From positions 179,416-243,415 of the forward strand of contig NZ_JAIUGV010000010.1 in the NCBI RefSeq assembly GCF_020164745.1: 64,000 bases of DNA, written 5' to 3'. The translations under genes were made by a program, and so were the position numbers. Source of the stretch: Mesorhizobium sp. ES1-4. GTDB lineage: Bacteria; Pseudomonadota; Alphaproteobacteria; Rhizobiales; Rhizobiaceae. Positions 8,454 to 17,213 of the stretch are shown piece by piece (the stretch's first letter is position 1; every line of letters starts with the position of its first letter). Under the pieces are notes generated by a model. The model was not told the DNA's origin. It saw only the letters and a list, made by a program, of their open reading frames with translations, and searched no databases.

Positions 8454-9476
8454 TCAGGCGCGGGTGCGCCGCCGCTCGCGGCGGGATTCGCTGGTCTCGG
8501 CGGTGTTTGCCGTCGCCACCTTGTTGCGCATAGGGCCGATGCGCTCGACGATTTTTTCGACCGTCGGACGATCCGCCCGTGTGTGGGCATCGAGCGCCTT
8601 GCGCATCGCGGCAAGATGCTGGAACGAGGTGCCGCAGCAGCCGCCGATGATTTTCGCGCCGCTATCCACGGCGAGCCGGACATAGTCGGCCATCAGTTCC
8701 GGCGTGCCGGAATAGTGGATCTCGGTGCCACGGAATTCGGGGATGCCGCAATTGCCCTTGACGATGACAGTCGCCTCCGGCTTCGCCTCGGTCATGTCGA
8801 GCAACGAGGCCAGGATATCGGAGGCGCCGACACCGCAATTGGCGCCAACGCCGAGCGGTGCTTGCGACAGGCCGTCGGCGACGCCGTGGATGTCCTTCGG
8901 CAGCAGACCCATCATGGTGCGGCCGGCGGTGTCGAACGAGCCGGTATAGGTGTAGGGCAGGCCGACGCGGATGGCGGCCTCGGCGGCGGCGCGGATCTCG
9001 TCGGGCGCCGACATCGTCTCGATCCAGGCGACTTCGGCACCGCCTTCCTTGAGACCCTCGATCTGCTCGGCGAAGGCGTCGACCGCCTCGTCATAGGTCA
9101 TGGCGCCAAGCGGCACCAGCAGTTCGCCGGTCGGGCCGACCGAACCGGCAACGATCACCTTGCGGCCGGCCTTGTCGGCGACGGCACGGGCGATTTCGGC
9201 GGCGCGCTTGTTCAGAGCATGGACGCGGTCCTGCGCATGGTGGAGCTTGAGCCGGTGGCGGGTGCCGCCGAAGGAGTTGGTCAGGATGATGTCGGCGCCG
9301 GCGTCGACGAAATTCTGGTGCAGGCTGGTGATGGTGTCGGGCGCGGTTTCATTCAGCAGTTCCGGCGCCTCGCCGGCCTCCAGACCCATGGCGAACAAAT
9401 TGGTGCCCGTAGCGCCATCAGCCAGCAGCACGCCCTTTTCCGCCAGCAGTGCGTCAATGGGGTTGGTCGTCGTCAT
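8454..9476 (-). CDS. bmt: Betaine-homocysteine S-methyltransferase
   Basis: This 340-residue zinc-dependent homocysteine S-methyltransferase makes methionine by methyl transfer, probably from glycine betaine as reported for Sinorhizobium Bmt. The zinc ligands are visible: Cys214 in GANCGVG and Cys280-Cys281 in GGCCGTS. The N-terminal DGATGTNLF motif is typical of the family. The C-terminal 20 residues are Arg-rich and family-atypical. A 24-base palindrome resembling a SAM/SAH-responsive ArsR-family operator lies just upstream (9509-9532). Bmt fits the surrounding MttB/corrinoid/DMGDH genes as a first betaine demethylation step. Confidence 0.9.
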   Translation of the reverse strand: MTTTNPIDALLAEKGVLLADGATGTNLFAMGLEAGEAPELLNETAPDTITSLHQNFVDAGADIILTNSFGGTRHRLKLHHAQDRVHALNKRAAEIARAVADKAGRKVIVAGSVGPTGELLVPLGAMTYDEAVDAFAEQIEGLKEGGAEVAWIETMSAPDEIRAAAEAAIRVGLPYTYTGSFDTAGRTMMGLLPKDIHGVADGLSQAPLGVGANCGVGASDILASLLDMTEAKPEATVIVKGNCGIPEFRGTEIHYSGTPELMADYVRLAVDSGAKIIGGCCGTSFQHLAAMRKALDAHTRADRPTVEKIVERIGPMRNKVATANTAETSESRRERRRTRA

Positions 9477-9508
9477 CGGATTGGCTTTCGTGTTTTGAAT
9501 TCGAATAA

Positions 9509-9532
9509 GGATATAAAAAAGTCTTTATGTCC
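9509..9532. promoter_or_regulatory. Imperfect palindrome upstream of bmt, SamR-type operator candidate
   Basis: The half-sites ggatataaaaaa and gtctttatgtcc are inverted repeats matching at 9 of 12 positions. The centre lies about 45 bases before the bmt ATG. From memory, methionine-cycle operators of ArsR-family regulators in Alphaproteobacteria have a similar ATAAAGA/TCTTTAT core. The regulator is not in this window. Confidence 0.45.
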
Positions 9533-9666
9533 AGTCAATGAAATAGCGTTCACGCGATGCCTGCTGAAACCTTGATCACACGGCAGCGGTGATCTGGGCC
9601 TCCATATCTGTGCAGATCCCGCCATTGATGGCCAAAGGCCCGACGGGTGACGTCGATTGCCGTGGA

Positions 9667-10524
9667 TCAGACAGAGCCGGATGGGAATGACATGCCGGCC
9701 AGATTGCGCGCGAAGGCGGCCGCCTCGTGCGGATTGACGTCGGCGGCGCGGATCAGGTTGTCGAAATGCTGGGTCAGGGCCTGGACCGGCTGCGTGGCGT
9801 TCAGCACCACATACATGTCGCCGACATAAATGGCGGCGCGATAGGGGCCGAAGATGGTGAGCGGGATGGAATAGCGCATGCGGCCGTCATAGAGGAACAG
9901 ACGGAAAGTCGGATAAAGGTCGTCGAGGAGTGTCGCCATGTGGGCGAGTTGCTGCTGGCGGTCGGCGGCGGGGAAGCGGTCCCACACACCGAGGCCGCGG
10001 GCGAAGATTTCCAGCGTGTGGCGCGGCATGCAGACTTCCATGTCGGTTTCCGGGCGCCGGTTGTATTCGATGCGGTATCGGGTTTCGCTGGCCTGCGCCA
10101 GGCGGCTCCTGTTGGTGATGTTGGCCTCGTAGTCGACCAGCGCGTGGGTGCGCAGAAGATCGGGAATGCCGGCCGGCACATAACGGATCTTGGTACCGGC
10201 GGCTTCGGCAAACCATTTGGCGAGCAGCGTTCGGTCGAAGCCGTCGGGCGCTTCCTCGATCTCGAGGCTCTCGCGGATTTCGCCGGTCAAGCCCTCGTCC
10301 TGACTGAGGCCAAGCAGCCAGTCCAGCGACACCTTGAATTCGGCGGCGATGTTGAGCAGCGTTTCGGCGCGTGGCAGGCGGGTCGAGACACCCGAAAGCA
10401 GTTGGGAAAGCGCCGACCGGTCGATACCGACAGCTGACGCGAAGGCCGACTGGTTGAGGTTGGATCGTGTCAGGAGCAGCTTCAGACGCTCTCGAAAGAG
10501 CGCCGAGAGATCACGTTTATCCAT
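9667..10524 (-). CDS. XRE-family transcriptional regulator
   Basis: This 285-residue protein has an N-terminal helix-turn-helix of the Cro/C1 type at about residues 10-65 (NLNQSAFASAVGIDRSALSQ). A long C-terminal domain of about 200 residues that I cannot name follows; it may bind a ligand. It diverges from a fatty acid desaturase gene 230 bases away, which suggests local control of desaturation (inference). Similar XRE-desaturase pairs are common in rhizobia. Confidence 0.85.
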   Translation of the reverse strand: MDKRDLSALFRERLKLLLTRSNLNQSAFASAVGIDRSALSQLLSGVSTRLPRAETLLNIAAEFKVSLDWLLGLSQDEGLTGEIRESLEIEEAPDGFDRTLLAKWFAEAAGTKIRYVPAGIPDLLRTHALVDYEANITNRSRLAQASETRYRIEYNRRPETDMEVCMPRHTLEIFARGLGVWDRFPAADRQQQLAHMATLLDDLYPTFRLFLYDGRMRYSIPLTIFGPYRAAIYVGDMYVVLNATQPVQALTQHFDNLIRAADVNPHEAAAFARNLAGMSFPSGSV

Positions 10525-10753
10525 CCTCTCACTCCATGCTTTGGAAGGAAAATTTTGCGTCGAAGTGGTTTAAGCGGCACTCCAGGCGTAAATGAATCCT
10601 TGATACTGTTTACAATGTACAACATATGCCGCCAAAAATGCGCAGACGCAACATTTTGTGCACTTTGTCGCGTTGAGTGGAATCACGTCTCCTGACACAA
10701 TGCTGTCAGGAACCAGTTGGGGTTCCGACGACTGGAGGGCAGTGGTCGATAGC

Positions 10754-11773
10754 ATGGCAAGCATACCAGGCAAGAGCGTTCGTCGAAGCAGCAAACCGGC
10801 CATCGAATGGCCGACCGTGGTCCTCGCTTTCTTCTGCTACGGCACATGGTTCGCCGCCGGACTCTTCCTCTGGCCATCCTATCCGATCCTCGCACTGATC
10901 GCCCTGGCCTTCACGCTGGCACTGCAGTCTTCGATCATGCACGAGGTGCTGCATGGTCACCCGACCCGCAACGCCTTGGTAAACGAAGCCTTTGTCTTCC
11001 TCCCGATCGGTCTTGCCTGGCCGTTCCGCCGCTTCAAGACCATTCACCTGCGCCACCATGCCGACGAGCGGCTGACCGATCCTTTGGACGATCCGGAGAG
11101 CTATTACCAGGCGCTCTGGATGCATGAAGAAATGCCGCCGTTGATGAAATTCCTGCTCAAGATCAACAACACGATGGCTGGTCGCCTGGTGCTTGGCCCG
11201 TGGCTGTCCTGCATCGGCTTCTTCATCGATGACGCCAAGCAGGTGATCGCTGGAGACAAGGCGATCCGCAAGGCCTGGCTGCTGCATGCGATCGGCCTGG
11301 CCATGGTTCTGCCGGTTGTGCAGTTCGGGTTCGGCATGCCGGTTTGGCTCTATGTGCTGGTGCCGGTCTGGCTCGGCCAGTCGCTGATCTCGATCCGCAC
11401 CTATGCCGAGCATCAGTGGTCGGAGCACCCGGAAGGCCGCACGGTGATCGTCGAGCGCTCGCCGCTGTCGTACCTGTTCCTCAACAACAATCTGCATTTC
11501 GTCCACCACAAGAGCCCGACGGTCGCATGGTATCAATTGCCGAAGCTGTTTCGTGACCGCCGCGACGAGTGGCTGCGGATGAACAATGGCTATGCCTACC
11601 CGAACTATTTCGCGCTGGTCAAAGCCTTTGCCTTCAAGGCCAAGGAGCCGATCGTGCACCCGGTGCTGCGGCGCGCGCCGGAGCCGGGCAGGGCATTCAA
11701 GCCGCGCGTCAGGGCACGCAGCATCAACGGGCTTGGCACGCTGCCGGTCCCGGCCGAGCCCCCCAAGGAATAG
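10754..11773 (+). CDS. Membrane fatty acid desaturase
   Basis: This 339-residue di-iron desaturase inserts a double bond in an acyl or related lipid chain at the inner membrane. The three histidine boxes are present: HEVLHGH, HLRHH and HFVHH. Hydrophobic segments lie near residues 20-60 and 175-215. The ATG at 10754 is preferred; a GTG at 10742 sits closer to the GGAGGG ribosome-binding stretch and may be the real start. It is divergent from the XRE regulator. The chain position of desaturation cannot be read from the sequence. Confidence 0.88.
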   Translation: MASIPGKSVRRSSKPAIEWPTVVLAFFCYGTWFAAGLFLWPSYPILALIALAFTLALQSSIMHEVLHGHPTRNALVNEAFVFLPIGLAWPFRRFKTIHLRHHADERLTDPLDDPESYYQALWMHEEMPPLMKFLLKINNTMAGRLVLGPWLSCIGFFIDDAKQVIAGDKAIRKAWLLHAIGLAMVLPVVQFGFGMPVWLYVLVPVWLGQSLISIRTYAEHQWSEHPEGRTVIVERSPLSYLFLNNNLHFVHHKSPTVAWYQLPKLFRDRRDEWLRMNNGYAYPNYFALVKAFAFKAKEPIVHPVLRRAPEPGRAFKPRVRARSINGLGTLPVPAEPPKE

Positions 11774-11867
11774 TATCCGCCGACAGCATGGATGCCGTGT
11801 CGGCCAATCCTGATTGGACGCCGCGTTTTTGCGATCCTTTTTCCGGACAGGGTGGTTTGATATCGCC

Positions 11868-12695
11868 ATGAGCGAATTGATTGCGGCGTTGCCGATGTAT
11901 GACTGGCCCGAAGCGCGCGACGAGGTCGACGCTCAATGGACGTTGTTGCGCGATGCTTTCCGGCGCAAGGGGATCGACGCGCCGCAATCCATCGTGCGCC
12001 GCAATGGCGACCTGCCGCCCATGCCAGGCGGCATTCGGGATGGCGAAGGTCAACTCATCGCGCCCGATCCCGCGACCTTGCCGCCGGATGAACTCGATTT
12101 TCACAAGCTCTGGCTGCATCCTGCGCTGCTGTTCGCGCAGACCTGCTGGGGTCCGATGGAGCTTGGCCTGTCGAGCCATGTGCAGGTCGTCGGCCAGCCG
12201 AGCTATGACGCCTGCGAGGGCGGGCAGGGCGAGCTTTATTCGAGCGCGCTGGTGATGCGGACAGGCGAGGGTCCGGAGGTCCGGTCGCCCGCCGACGGCA
12301 AGGCCTTGCTGCCACTTGACCTCATCCGGGGCAGGCGCTTCACCTTCAACAGCCCCGATTCGATGTCTGGTATCATCGCACTGACGCGCGACCTGGAAGC
12401 GGCCGGCGAAAGCCTCGACATCTTTTCATCGCGCAGCGAGAGCGGCGGCCATCGCGACTCGATCGTCGCTGTTGCCGAGGGCAAAGCGGATGTCGCCGCG
12501 ATCGATTGCGAAAGCTGGGCGCTGGCGCGGCGTTTCGAGCCGGCGGCGAAAGCCGTGGAAGTCGTTGGCTGGACAAGGCGGCGCAAGGGCCTGCCGTTCA
12601 TCACCGCCAGGACCACGCCGGAGAGCACGGTCAAGGCCATGCGCGAAGCCCTTGCCGGGCTAGCCGAGCAACCTCGCATCCAACGGGTAGGTTGA
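11868..12695 (+). CDS. PhnD-like substrate-binding domain protein (no signal peptide)
   Basis: This 275-residue protein resembles phosphate/phosphonate ABC periplasmic binding proteins (PhnD/SsuA/TauA fold): early WGPMELG motif, central RFTFNSPDSMSG segment and late VAAIDCESW. It lacks an N-terminal signal peptide, starting MSELIAALPMYDWPEA, so it may be cytoplasmic. No transporter genes adjoin it. Its last 36 bases overlap the 3' end of the convergent M24 gene. Function is unknown. Confidence 0.75.
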   Translation: MSELIAALPMYDWPEARDEVDAQWTLLRDAFRRKGIDAPQSIVRRNGDLPPMPGGIRDGEGQLIAPDPATLPPDELDFHKLWLHPALLFAQTCWGPMELGLSSHVQVVGQPSYDACEGGQGELYSSALVMRTGEGPEVRSPADGKALLPLDLIRGRRFTFNSPDSMSGIIALTRDLEAAGESLDIFSSRSESGGHRDSIVAVAEGKADVAAIDCESWALARRFEPAAKAVEVVGWTRRRKGLPFITARTTPESTVKAMREALAGLAEQPRIQRVG

Positions 12696-14015
12696 AAGCT
12701 GCTCGTTACCGGTCTCGGTGATCAGGATCTGCTCTTCAATCTTGACGCCCTCGTGGCCGCCGAGCCGGCCGATATAGCTCTCCACACACAGAACCATGTC
12801 CGGTTCCAGCACGCCGTCGGGCGTATCGGATGTCCAGTCACTGGCATGCGGCAGGGTCGGGTACTCATCAGCAAGACCGACACCGTGATAGAGCACGCCG
12901 TAGCGGGTCGGAAAACAATCGTCCGGCGGCACCGCCGAGCGTTCGACAAGGTCGCGGAACGAGACGCCGGGCTGCATCAGTTCGGCGTTGTGCTCGATCT
13001 GATCGGCGGCGATGCGGAACAGGTCGCGTTGTTCATTAGTCGGCTTTGTACTTCCACAAAGCCAGGTACGCGACAGGTCGGCGCAGAAGCCGTAAGGGCC
13101 GATCAGGTCGGTGTCGAAGGCGACGAGGTCGCCTGATTCAATCTTGCGTGACGAGCATTCCTGGAACCAAGGATTGGTGCGCGGGCCTGATGTGAGCAGT
13201 CGGGTCTCGATCCATTCGCCGCCGCGCGCGATGTTGCCGCGATGCAGTTCGGCCCATAATTCGTTCTCGGAGATGCCGGGCTTAAGCGCCTGTTCCATTT
13301 CGCCCATCGCCGCCTCGCAAGCGACGATGGCGCGGCGCATGGCGAGGATCTCGTCCGGCGATTTGATCAGGCGGGCGTTTTCCATCACTGCTTCGCCGTT
13401 GCCGATGGAAATGCCGAGGCGGTGGAGTTCTTCGACGCCTTCAGGGTTGACGTGGTCGACGGCGATGCGGCTGTTGCCGCCGCCATGTTCCCGGACCAGA
13501 TCGGCGATGCCGGCGGCCCAGCGGCGAACCTTCTGCTCCGTCAGTTCGCCGCCATAGAGATACATCCATGAAATGGCGGGACGGACTTCATCGACGACGC
13601 CGGAATGGTCCGACAGATGCTCGCAGGAAAAATAGTCGAACAGCACCACCGGACCTTCGGTGGCGACGAAGCAGTGCCGGGTCGGGTTGTGCGCGACCCA
13701 CAGCTGCATGTTCGTACTGTCGGTCGCGTAGCGGATGTTTACGGGGTCGTAGAGCAGGGCGCCGGCATAGCCGCGGCGCTTCAGCTCCGCCCGGATGCGC
13801 CCAAGCCGGTACTGGCGCATCGCCGGCAGGTCGGGCGCGGCGATGCCTGCCGCGGCCCACTCGGCTTCGGCTACCGCGCCGTAGCCGAGCACATGCTGGT
13901 TGAGCGACGCCGCCTTCTCGCGGGAAGCGTCACGCAACGCTTCGGTCGAGCCTGATACAAACGGCATGATCTTGCGATGGCGGCCGAAGCTCCCCTTTGG
14001 CGCCGCGCTGTCCAT
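12660..14015 (-). CDS. dddP: DddP-like M24 family protein (candidate DMSP lyase)
   Basis: This 451-residue pita-bread-fold protein is of the M24 (Xaa-Pro peptidase/creatinase) superfamily. Metal-ligand candidates are Asp301, Asp303, Asp313, His377, Glu412 and Glu427. The ligands I recall for marine DddP (Asp295, Asp297, Asp307, His371, Glu406, Glu421) fall at a constant offset of six, and the length is nearly the same. DddP splits DMSP to dimethyl sulfide and acrylate. The gene sits 10 bases downstream of the DMGDH-like gene in an apparent operon with mttB, so an onium-compound substrate fits. An Xaa-Pro peptidase role remains possible without assay. Confidence 0.7.
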   Translation of the reverse strand: MDSAAPKGSFGRHRKIMPFVSGSTEALRDASREKAASLNQHVLGYGAVAEAEWAAAGIAAPDLPAMRQYRLGRIRAELKRRGYAGALLYDPVNIRYATDSTNMQLWVAHNPTRHCFVATEGPVVLFDYFSCEHLSDHSGVVDEVRPAISWMYLYGGELTEQKVRRWAAGIADLVREHGGGNSRIAVDHVNPEGVEELHRLGISIGNGEAVMENARLIKSPDEILAMRRAIVACEAAMGEMEQALKPGISENELWAELHRGNIARGGEWIETRLLTSGPRTNPWFQECSSRKIESGDLVAFDTDLIGPYGFCADLSRTWLCGSTKPTNEQRDLFRIAADQIEHNAELMQPGVSFRDLVERSAVPPDDCFPTRYGVLYHGVGLADEYPTLPHASDWTSDTPDGVLEPDMVLCVESYIGRLGGHEGVKIEEQILITETGNEQLSTYPLDARLLG

Positions 14016-14025
14016 GGCCGAAACC

Positions 14026-16596
14026 TCAGGTCCGCATCTTCTCGCCGCTTGGGTCGAAGGGCGCCTCGACATTGATGCGAGCCGGGCGCCGGTGACCAAG
14101 AATCTCGATCTCGAACAGTCCAGCGCTTTCATCCTCGGCGAGGGCCGCCGGCACATAGCCCTGCGCCATCGACTTCTCCACGTAATGGGCATAGCCGCCC
14201 GACGTCACCCAGCCGACCACACGCCAGTCGCCGTCGGCGATGCCGCGCACGGCGGACGCACCTTCGGCGGCCTTTGAGCCACGTATTTCGTTGCCTGAAG
14301 TGTCGAAGCGCGGCGCGCCATAGCCATGCGGCTTTTCAACAGTGCCGTAATCCTTGCTGACCTTGGCCCAGATCGGCTCGTCGCCCATCACGTCGGCGTC
14401 CGCTGCGTCGACGATGAAGGAGACGCGGCGCAGTTTTGGGCCTTCGGCCTGTTCCTTGGCAGCGGCTTCGCGGCCGATGAAATCGTTCTTCTCGAGCTTG
14501 ATGAAGCGGTCCATCGAGCCTTCGAACGGCCCGTAGATCGGCCGCAACTCGCGGAACCAGGTCGGGAAGTTCTTTTCCAGGCGCATCGACAGAAGCGCGC
14601 GCATGCCGAAATCGACCAGGCCGAATTCCTCGCCGGCATCCTTGATCGCCTTGTAGACCAGCCGCTCATAGGCCGGCGCCATCCAGATTTCGTAGCCGAG
14701 GTCGCCGGTGTAGGTGATGCGGTTGACCAGGCACGGCGCGCCGCCGACCGCCATTTCGCGGAAGTCCATGAAGCGGAAAGCCTTGGTCGAGATGTCGACA
14801 TCCACCAGCTTCTGCAACAGTTCACGCGACTTCGGCCCGGCGATCGACAGGCCGACCAGCGTCTGGTCGAAGCGGTGAATGCGGACAGAACCGTCCTTCG
14901 GCAGGTGCTTCTCGAACCAGCGCATGTGATATTTCTGCGCGGCGGAAGAACCCCAGATCATGAAGCGGTCCTCACCGGCCTTGGCGATGGTGAAGTCGCC
15001 GATGAGCTTGCCGAATTCATTGAGCATCGGCGTCAGCACGATGCGGCCGGTCTTCGGCATGCGGTTGGTCATTAGCCGGTTGAGGAACTCTTCCGCGCCC
15101 GGTCCCGACACTTCGTATTTGGCGAAGTTGGCGATTTCGGTGACGCCGACGCGCTCGCGCGTGGCGCGCACTTCCTCGCCGATCGGCCCAAAGTCGTTGG
15201 AGCGGTGGAAAGAGACGATGTCTTTCGGCTCCTTGCCCTTGGGCGCGAACCACAGCGGGGTCTCGAGGCCCCATGAGTCGCCCATCACGGCGTTGTTGGC
15301 CAGCATCGTGTCGTAGAGTGGCGTCGTTTGTGCGGGGCGGGCGGCCGGCAGTTCCTCATTGGGAAAGCGGATCGAGAAGCGGCGCGAATAGTTCTCGCGC
15401 ACCTTGGCGTTGGTGTAACGCAGGCCGGCCCATTCGCCGAAGCGGGCGACATCCATGCCCCAGACGTCGAAGCCCGGATCGCCGTGCACCATCCAGTTGG
15501 ACAGAGCGAGGCCGACGCCGCCGCCCTGGCTGAAGCCGGCCATGACGGCGCAGGCGCACCAGAAATTGGTCAGGCCCTGCACGGGGCCGACCAGCGGGTT
15601 GCCGTCGAGCGCGAAGGTGAAGGGGCCATTGATGATCTGCTTGATGCCGGCCTTTTCGATGCCCGGGAAGTGCTTGAAGCCGATCTCCAGCGACGGCGCG
15701 ATGCGGTCGAGATCCGGCGCCAGCAGTTCGTGGCCGAAATCCCATGGCGTGTTGACCGGCGACCACGGCTTGCAGGCCTTCTCATAGGTACCGAGCAGGA
15801 TGCCGTTGCGTTCCTGGCGGGTGTAGATCTCGCCCTTGAAATCAAGCACACCGATCATCTCGCGGCCGGTCGACTTGTTGAATTCCTCGACCTCCGGCAT
15901 CGGCTCGGTGAGCAGGTACATGTGCTCCATGGCCAGCACCGGCAACTCGACGCCGACCATGCGGCCGATCTCGCGCGCCCACAGACCGCCGCAATTGACG
16001 ACATGCTCGGCGTGGACCGTGCCCTGTTCGGTGACGACGTTCCAGGTGCCGTCGGGCTGCTGCGTCAGGTCGACGACGCGGTTGCGCAGCACGATCTCGG
16101 CGCCGAGTTTCTTCGCCGCCTTGGAGTAGGCGATGGTGGTGCCGGAGGGGTCGAGATGGCCTTCGACCGGGTCCCACATGGCGCCGACGAAATTGGTCTC
16201 GTCCATCAGCGGGAACATTGCCTTGGCTTCGGATGGCGTGATCAGTTCGGTGTCCATGCCGAGATAGCGGCCCTTGGCGTGGGCAAGCCGCAGGAAGTCC
16301 ATGCGCTCGGGCGTATCGGCCATCATCACGCCGCCGGTCAGGTGCAGCGAGCAGGACTGGCCGGATATCTCCTCGATCTCCTTGTAGAGCTGGACCGTGT
16401 AGGCCTGCAGCTTGGCGACGTTGGGATCGCCGTTCAGCGTATGGAAGCCACCGGCCGCATGCCACGACGAGCCGGAGGTGAGCTCCGAGCGCTCGATCAG
16501 CATGATGTCGGTCCAGCCGGCCTTGGCCAGGTGATAGAGAACCGAGCAGCCGACGACGCCGCCGCCAATGACAACCGCTTTTACATGGGATTTCAT
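14026..16596 (-). CDS. Dimethylglycine/sarcosine dehydrogenase-like flavoprotein
   Basis: This 856-residue two-part enzyme has an N-terminal FAD-dependent DAO domain (VIGGGVVGCSVLYHLAKAG at residues 9-27) and a C-terminal GcvT/aminomethyltransferase folate-binding half. His46 in SSWHAAGG matches the histidine that binds FAD covalently in mammalian DMGDH. Such enzymes oxidatively demethylate N-methyl glycines and pass formaldehyde to tetrahydrofolate. The ATG at 16596 overlaps the stop of the DUF559 gene by 4 bases (ATGA), indicating translational coupling. It lies between mttB (upstream) and dddP (downstream). Confidence 0.9.
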   Translation of the reverse strand: MKSHVKAVVIGGGVVGCSVLYHLAKAGWTDIMLIERSELTSGSSWHAAGGFHTLNGDPNVAKLQAYTVQLYKEIEEISGQSCSLHLTGGVMMADTPERMDFLRLAHAKGRYLGMDTELITPSEAKAMFPLMDETNFVGAMWDPVEGHLDPSGTTIAYSKAAKKLGAEIVLRNRVVDLTQQPDGTWNVVTEQGTVHAEHVVNCGGLWAREIGRMVGVELPVLAMEHMYLLTEPMPEVEEFNKSTGREMIGVLDFKGEIYTRQERNGILLGTYEKACKPWSPVNTPWDFGHELLAPDLDRIAPSLEIGFKHFPGIEKAGIKQIINGPFTFALDGNPLVGPVQGLTNFWCACAVMAGFSQGGGVGLALSNWMVHGDPGFDVWGMDVARFGEWAGLRYTNAKVRENYSRRFSIRFPNEELPAARPAQTTPLYDTMLANNAVMGDSWGLETPLWFAPKGKEPKDIVSFHRSNDFGPIGEEVRATRERVGVTEIANFAKYEVSGPGAEEFLNRLMTNRMPKTGRIVLTPMLNEFGKLIGDFTIAKAGEDRFMIWGSSAAQKYHMRWFEKHLPKDGSVRIHRFDQTLVGLSIAGPKSRELLQKLVDVDISTKAFRFMDFREMAVGGAPCLVNRITYTGDLGYEIWMAPAYERLVYKAIKDAGEEFGLVDFGMRALLSMRLEKNFPTWFRELRPIYGPFEGSMDRFIKLEKNDFIGREAAAKEQAEGPKLRRVSFIVDAADADVMGDEPIWAKVSKDYGTVEKPHGYGAPRFDTSGNEIRGSKAAEGASAVRGIADGDWRVVGWVTSGGYAHYVEKSMAQGYVPAALAEDESAGLFEIEILGHRRPARINVEAPFDPSGEKMRT

Positions 16597-17210
16597 GAAG
16601 ATAGTTCCGTTTTTGAAGATATTGAATCGAATGAGTTGGGCGTGAAAACAAAGCGGAGGTCGGATACGGCGATGTTTTCGGAGAGCCTGCCATCAAGCGC
16701 GGCAAGGATGGTTTCACAGACGGAAGTACGATGTTTCAGGACATCGTGGCTCCAGACACGCAGGATGGAATAGCCTTGGGCGCGCATGAAATCGTCGCGG
16801 CGACGGCCATAGGGACTGTGGGCGTGCTGCTGTCCGTCAACTTCGATGACAAGCCATTTTTCGCGGCAGGCGAAGTCAGCAAAGAATGGGCCAATAGAGA
16901 GCTGACGCGTGAAGCGATAGCCACCAAGCTTGCGCGCCTTCAGTTCAAGCCACAGCAATGCCTCAGCCTGATTGCCCGCTTGTCGGAGTTTACGCGCTCG
17001 ATGTGTTGTACCAGTTTTGCGGCGGCTGCGCGCTCGGGGAGCGCCTTCCCCCACTCCGTCGCCGCTTCGCGGCGCCACCTCTCCCCCCTCCGGAGGGAGA
17101 GGAAAGGTGCCGGCTGGAATCGCGGCGCGCCCTTCCTCTACCCCGTCGATCGGGGGAGAGGTGTCGAGCGTAGCTCGACGGAGTGGGGGTCGACTGTTCA
17201 TCAACAACAT
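16593..17210 (-). CDS. DUF559 domain protein (PD-(D/E)XK-type nuclease fold)
   Basis: The frame reaches 205 residues. The recognisable DUF559 domain begins near residue 70 (RARKLRQAGNQAEALLW) and includes FFADFACREKWLVIEVDG and QGYSILRVW, the conserved core of this Vsr/restriction-like fold. Most of the first 55 codons derive from an interspersed palindromic repeat (17048-17189), so the true start is unclear; a GTG within the frame may be used. The stop overlaps the DMGDH start (ATGA), and mttB ends 3 bases upstream of the first possible codon. Its place inside a methylamine operon is odd and no function there is known. Confidence 0.75.
   Translation of the reverse strand: MLLMNSRPPLRRATLDTSPPIDGVEEGRAAIPAGTFPLPPEGGEVAPRSGDGVGEGAPRARSRRKTGTTHRARKLRQAGNQAEALLWLELKARKLGGYRFTRQLSIGPFFADFACREKWLVIEVDGQQHAHSPYGRRRDDFMRAQGYSILRVWSHDVLKHRTSVCETILAALDGRLSENIAVSDLRFVFTPNSFDSISSKTELSS
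17048..17189. repeat. Nested palindromic interspersed repeat (RUP/BIME-like)
   Basis: Perfect outer arms of 14 bases (17048-17061 and 17176-17189, cccccactccgtcg and its complement) enclose perfect 12-base arms (17076-17087 and 17152-17163). A local ctccggag palindrome lies inside. The element looks like the mosaic palindromes scattered through Mesorhizobium genomes. It lies over the 5' part of the DUF559 frame, contributing peptide such as PLPPEGGE. Confidence 0.75.
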
Positions 17211-17213
17211 TGA

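Noticed and set aside
15328..16773. 481-codon open frame on the plus strand
   Set aside because: It mirrors the DMGDH-like gene, which has clear FAD motifs; composition shows antisense codon bias.
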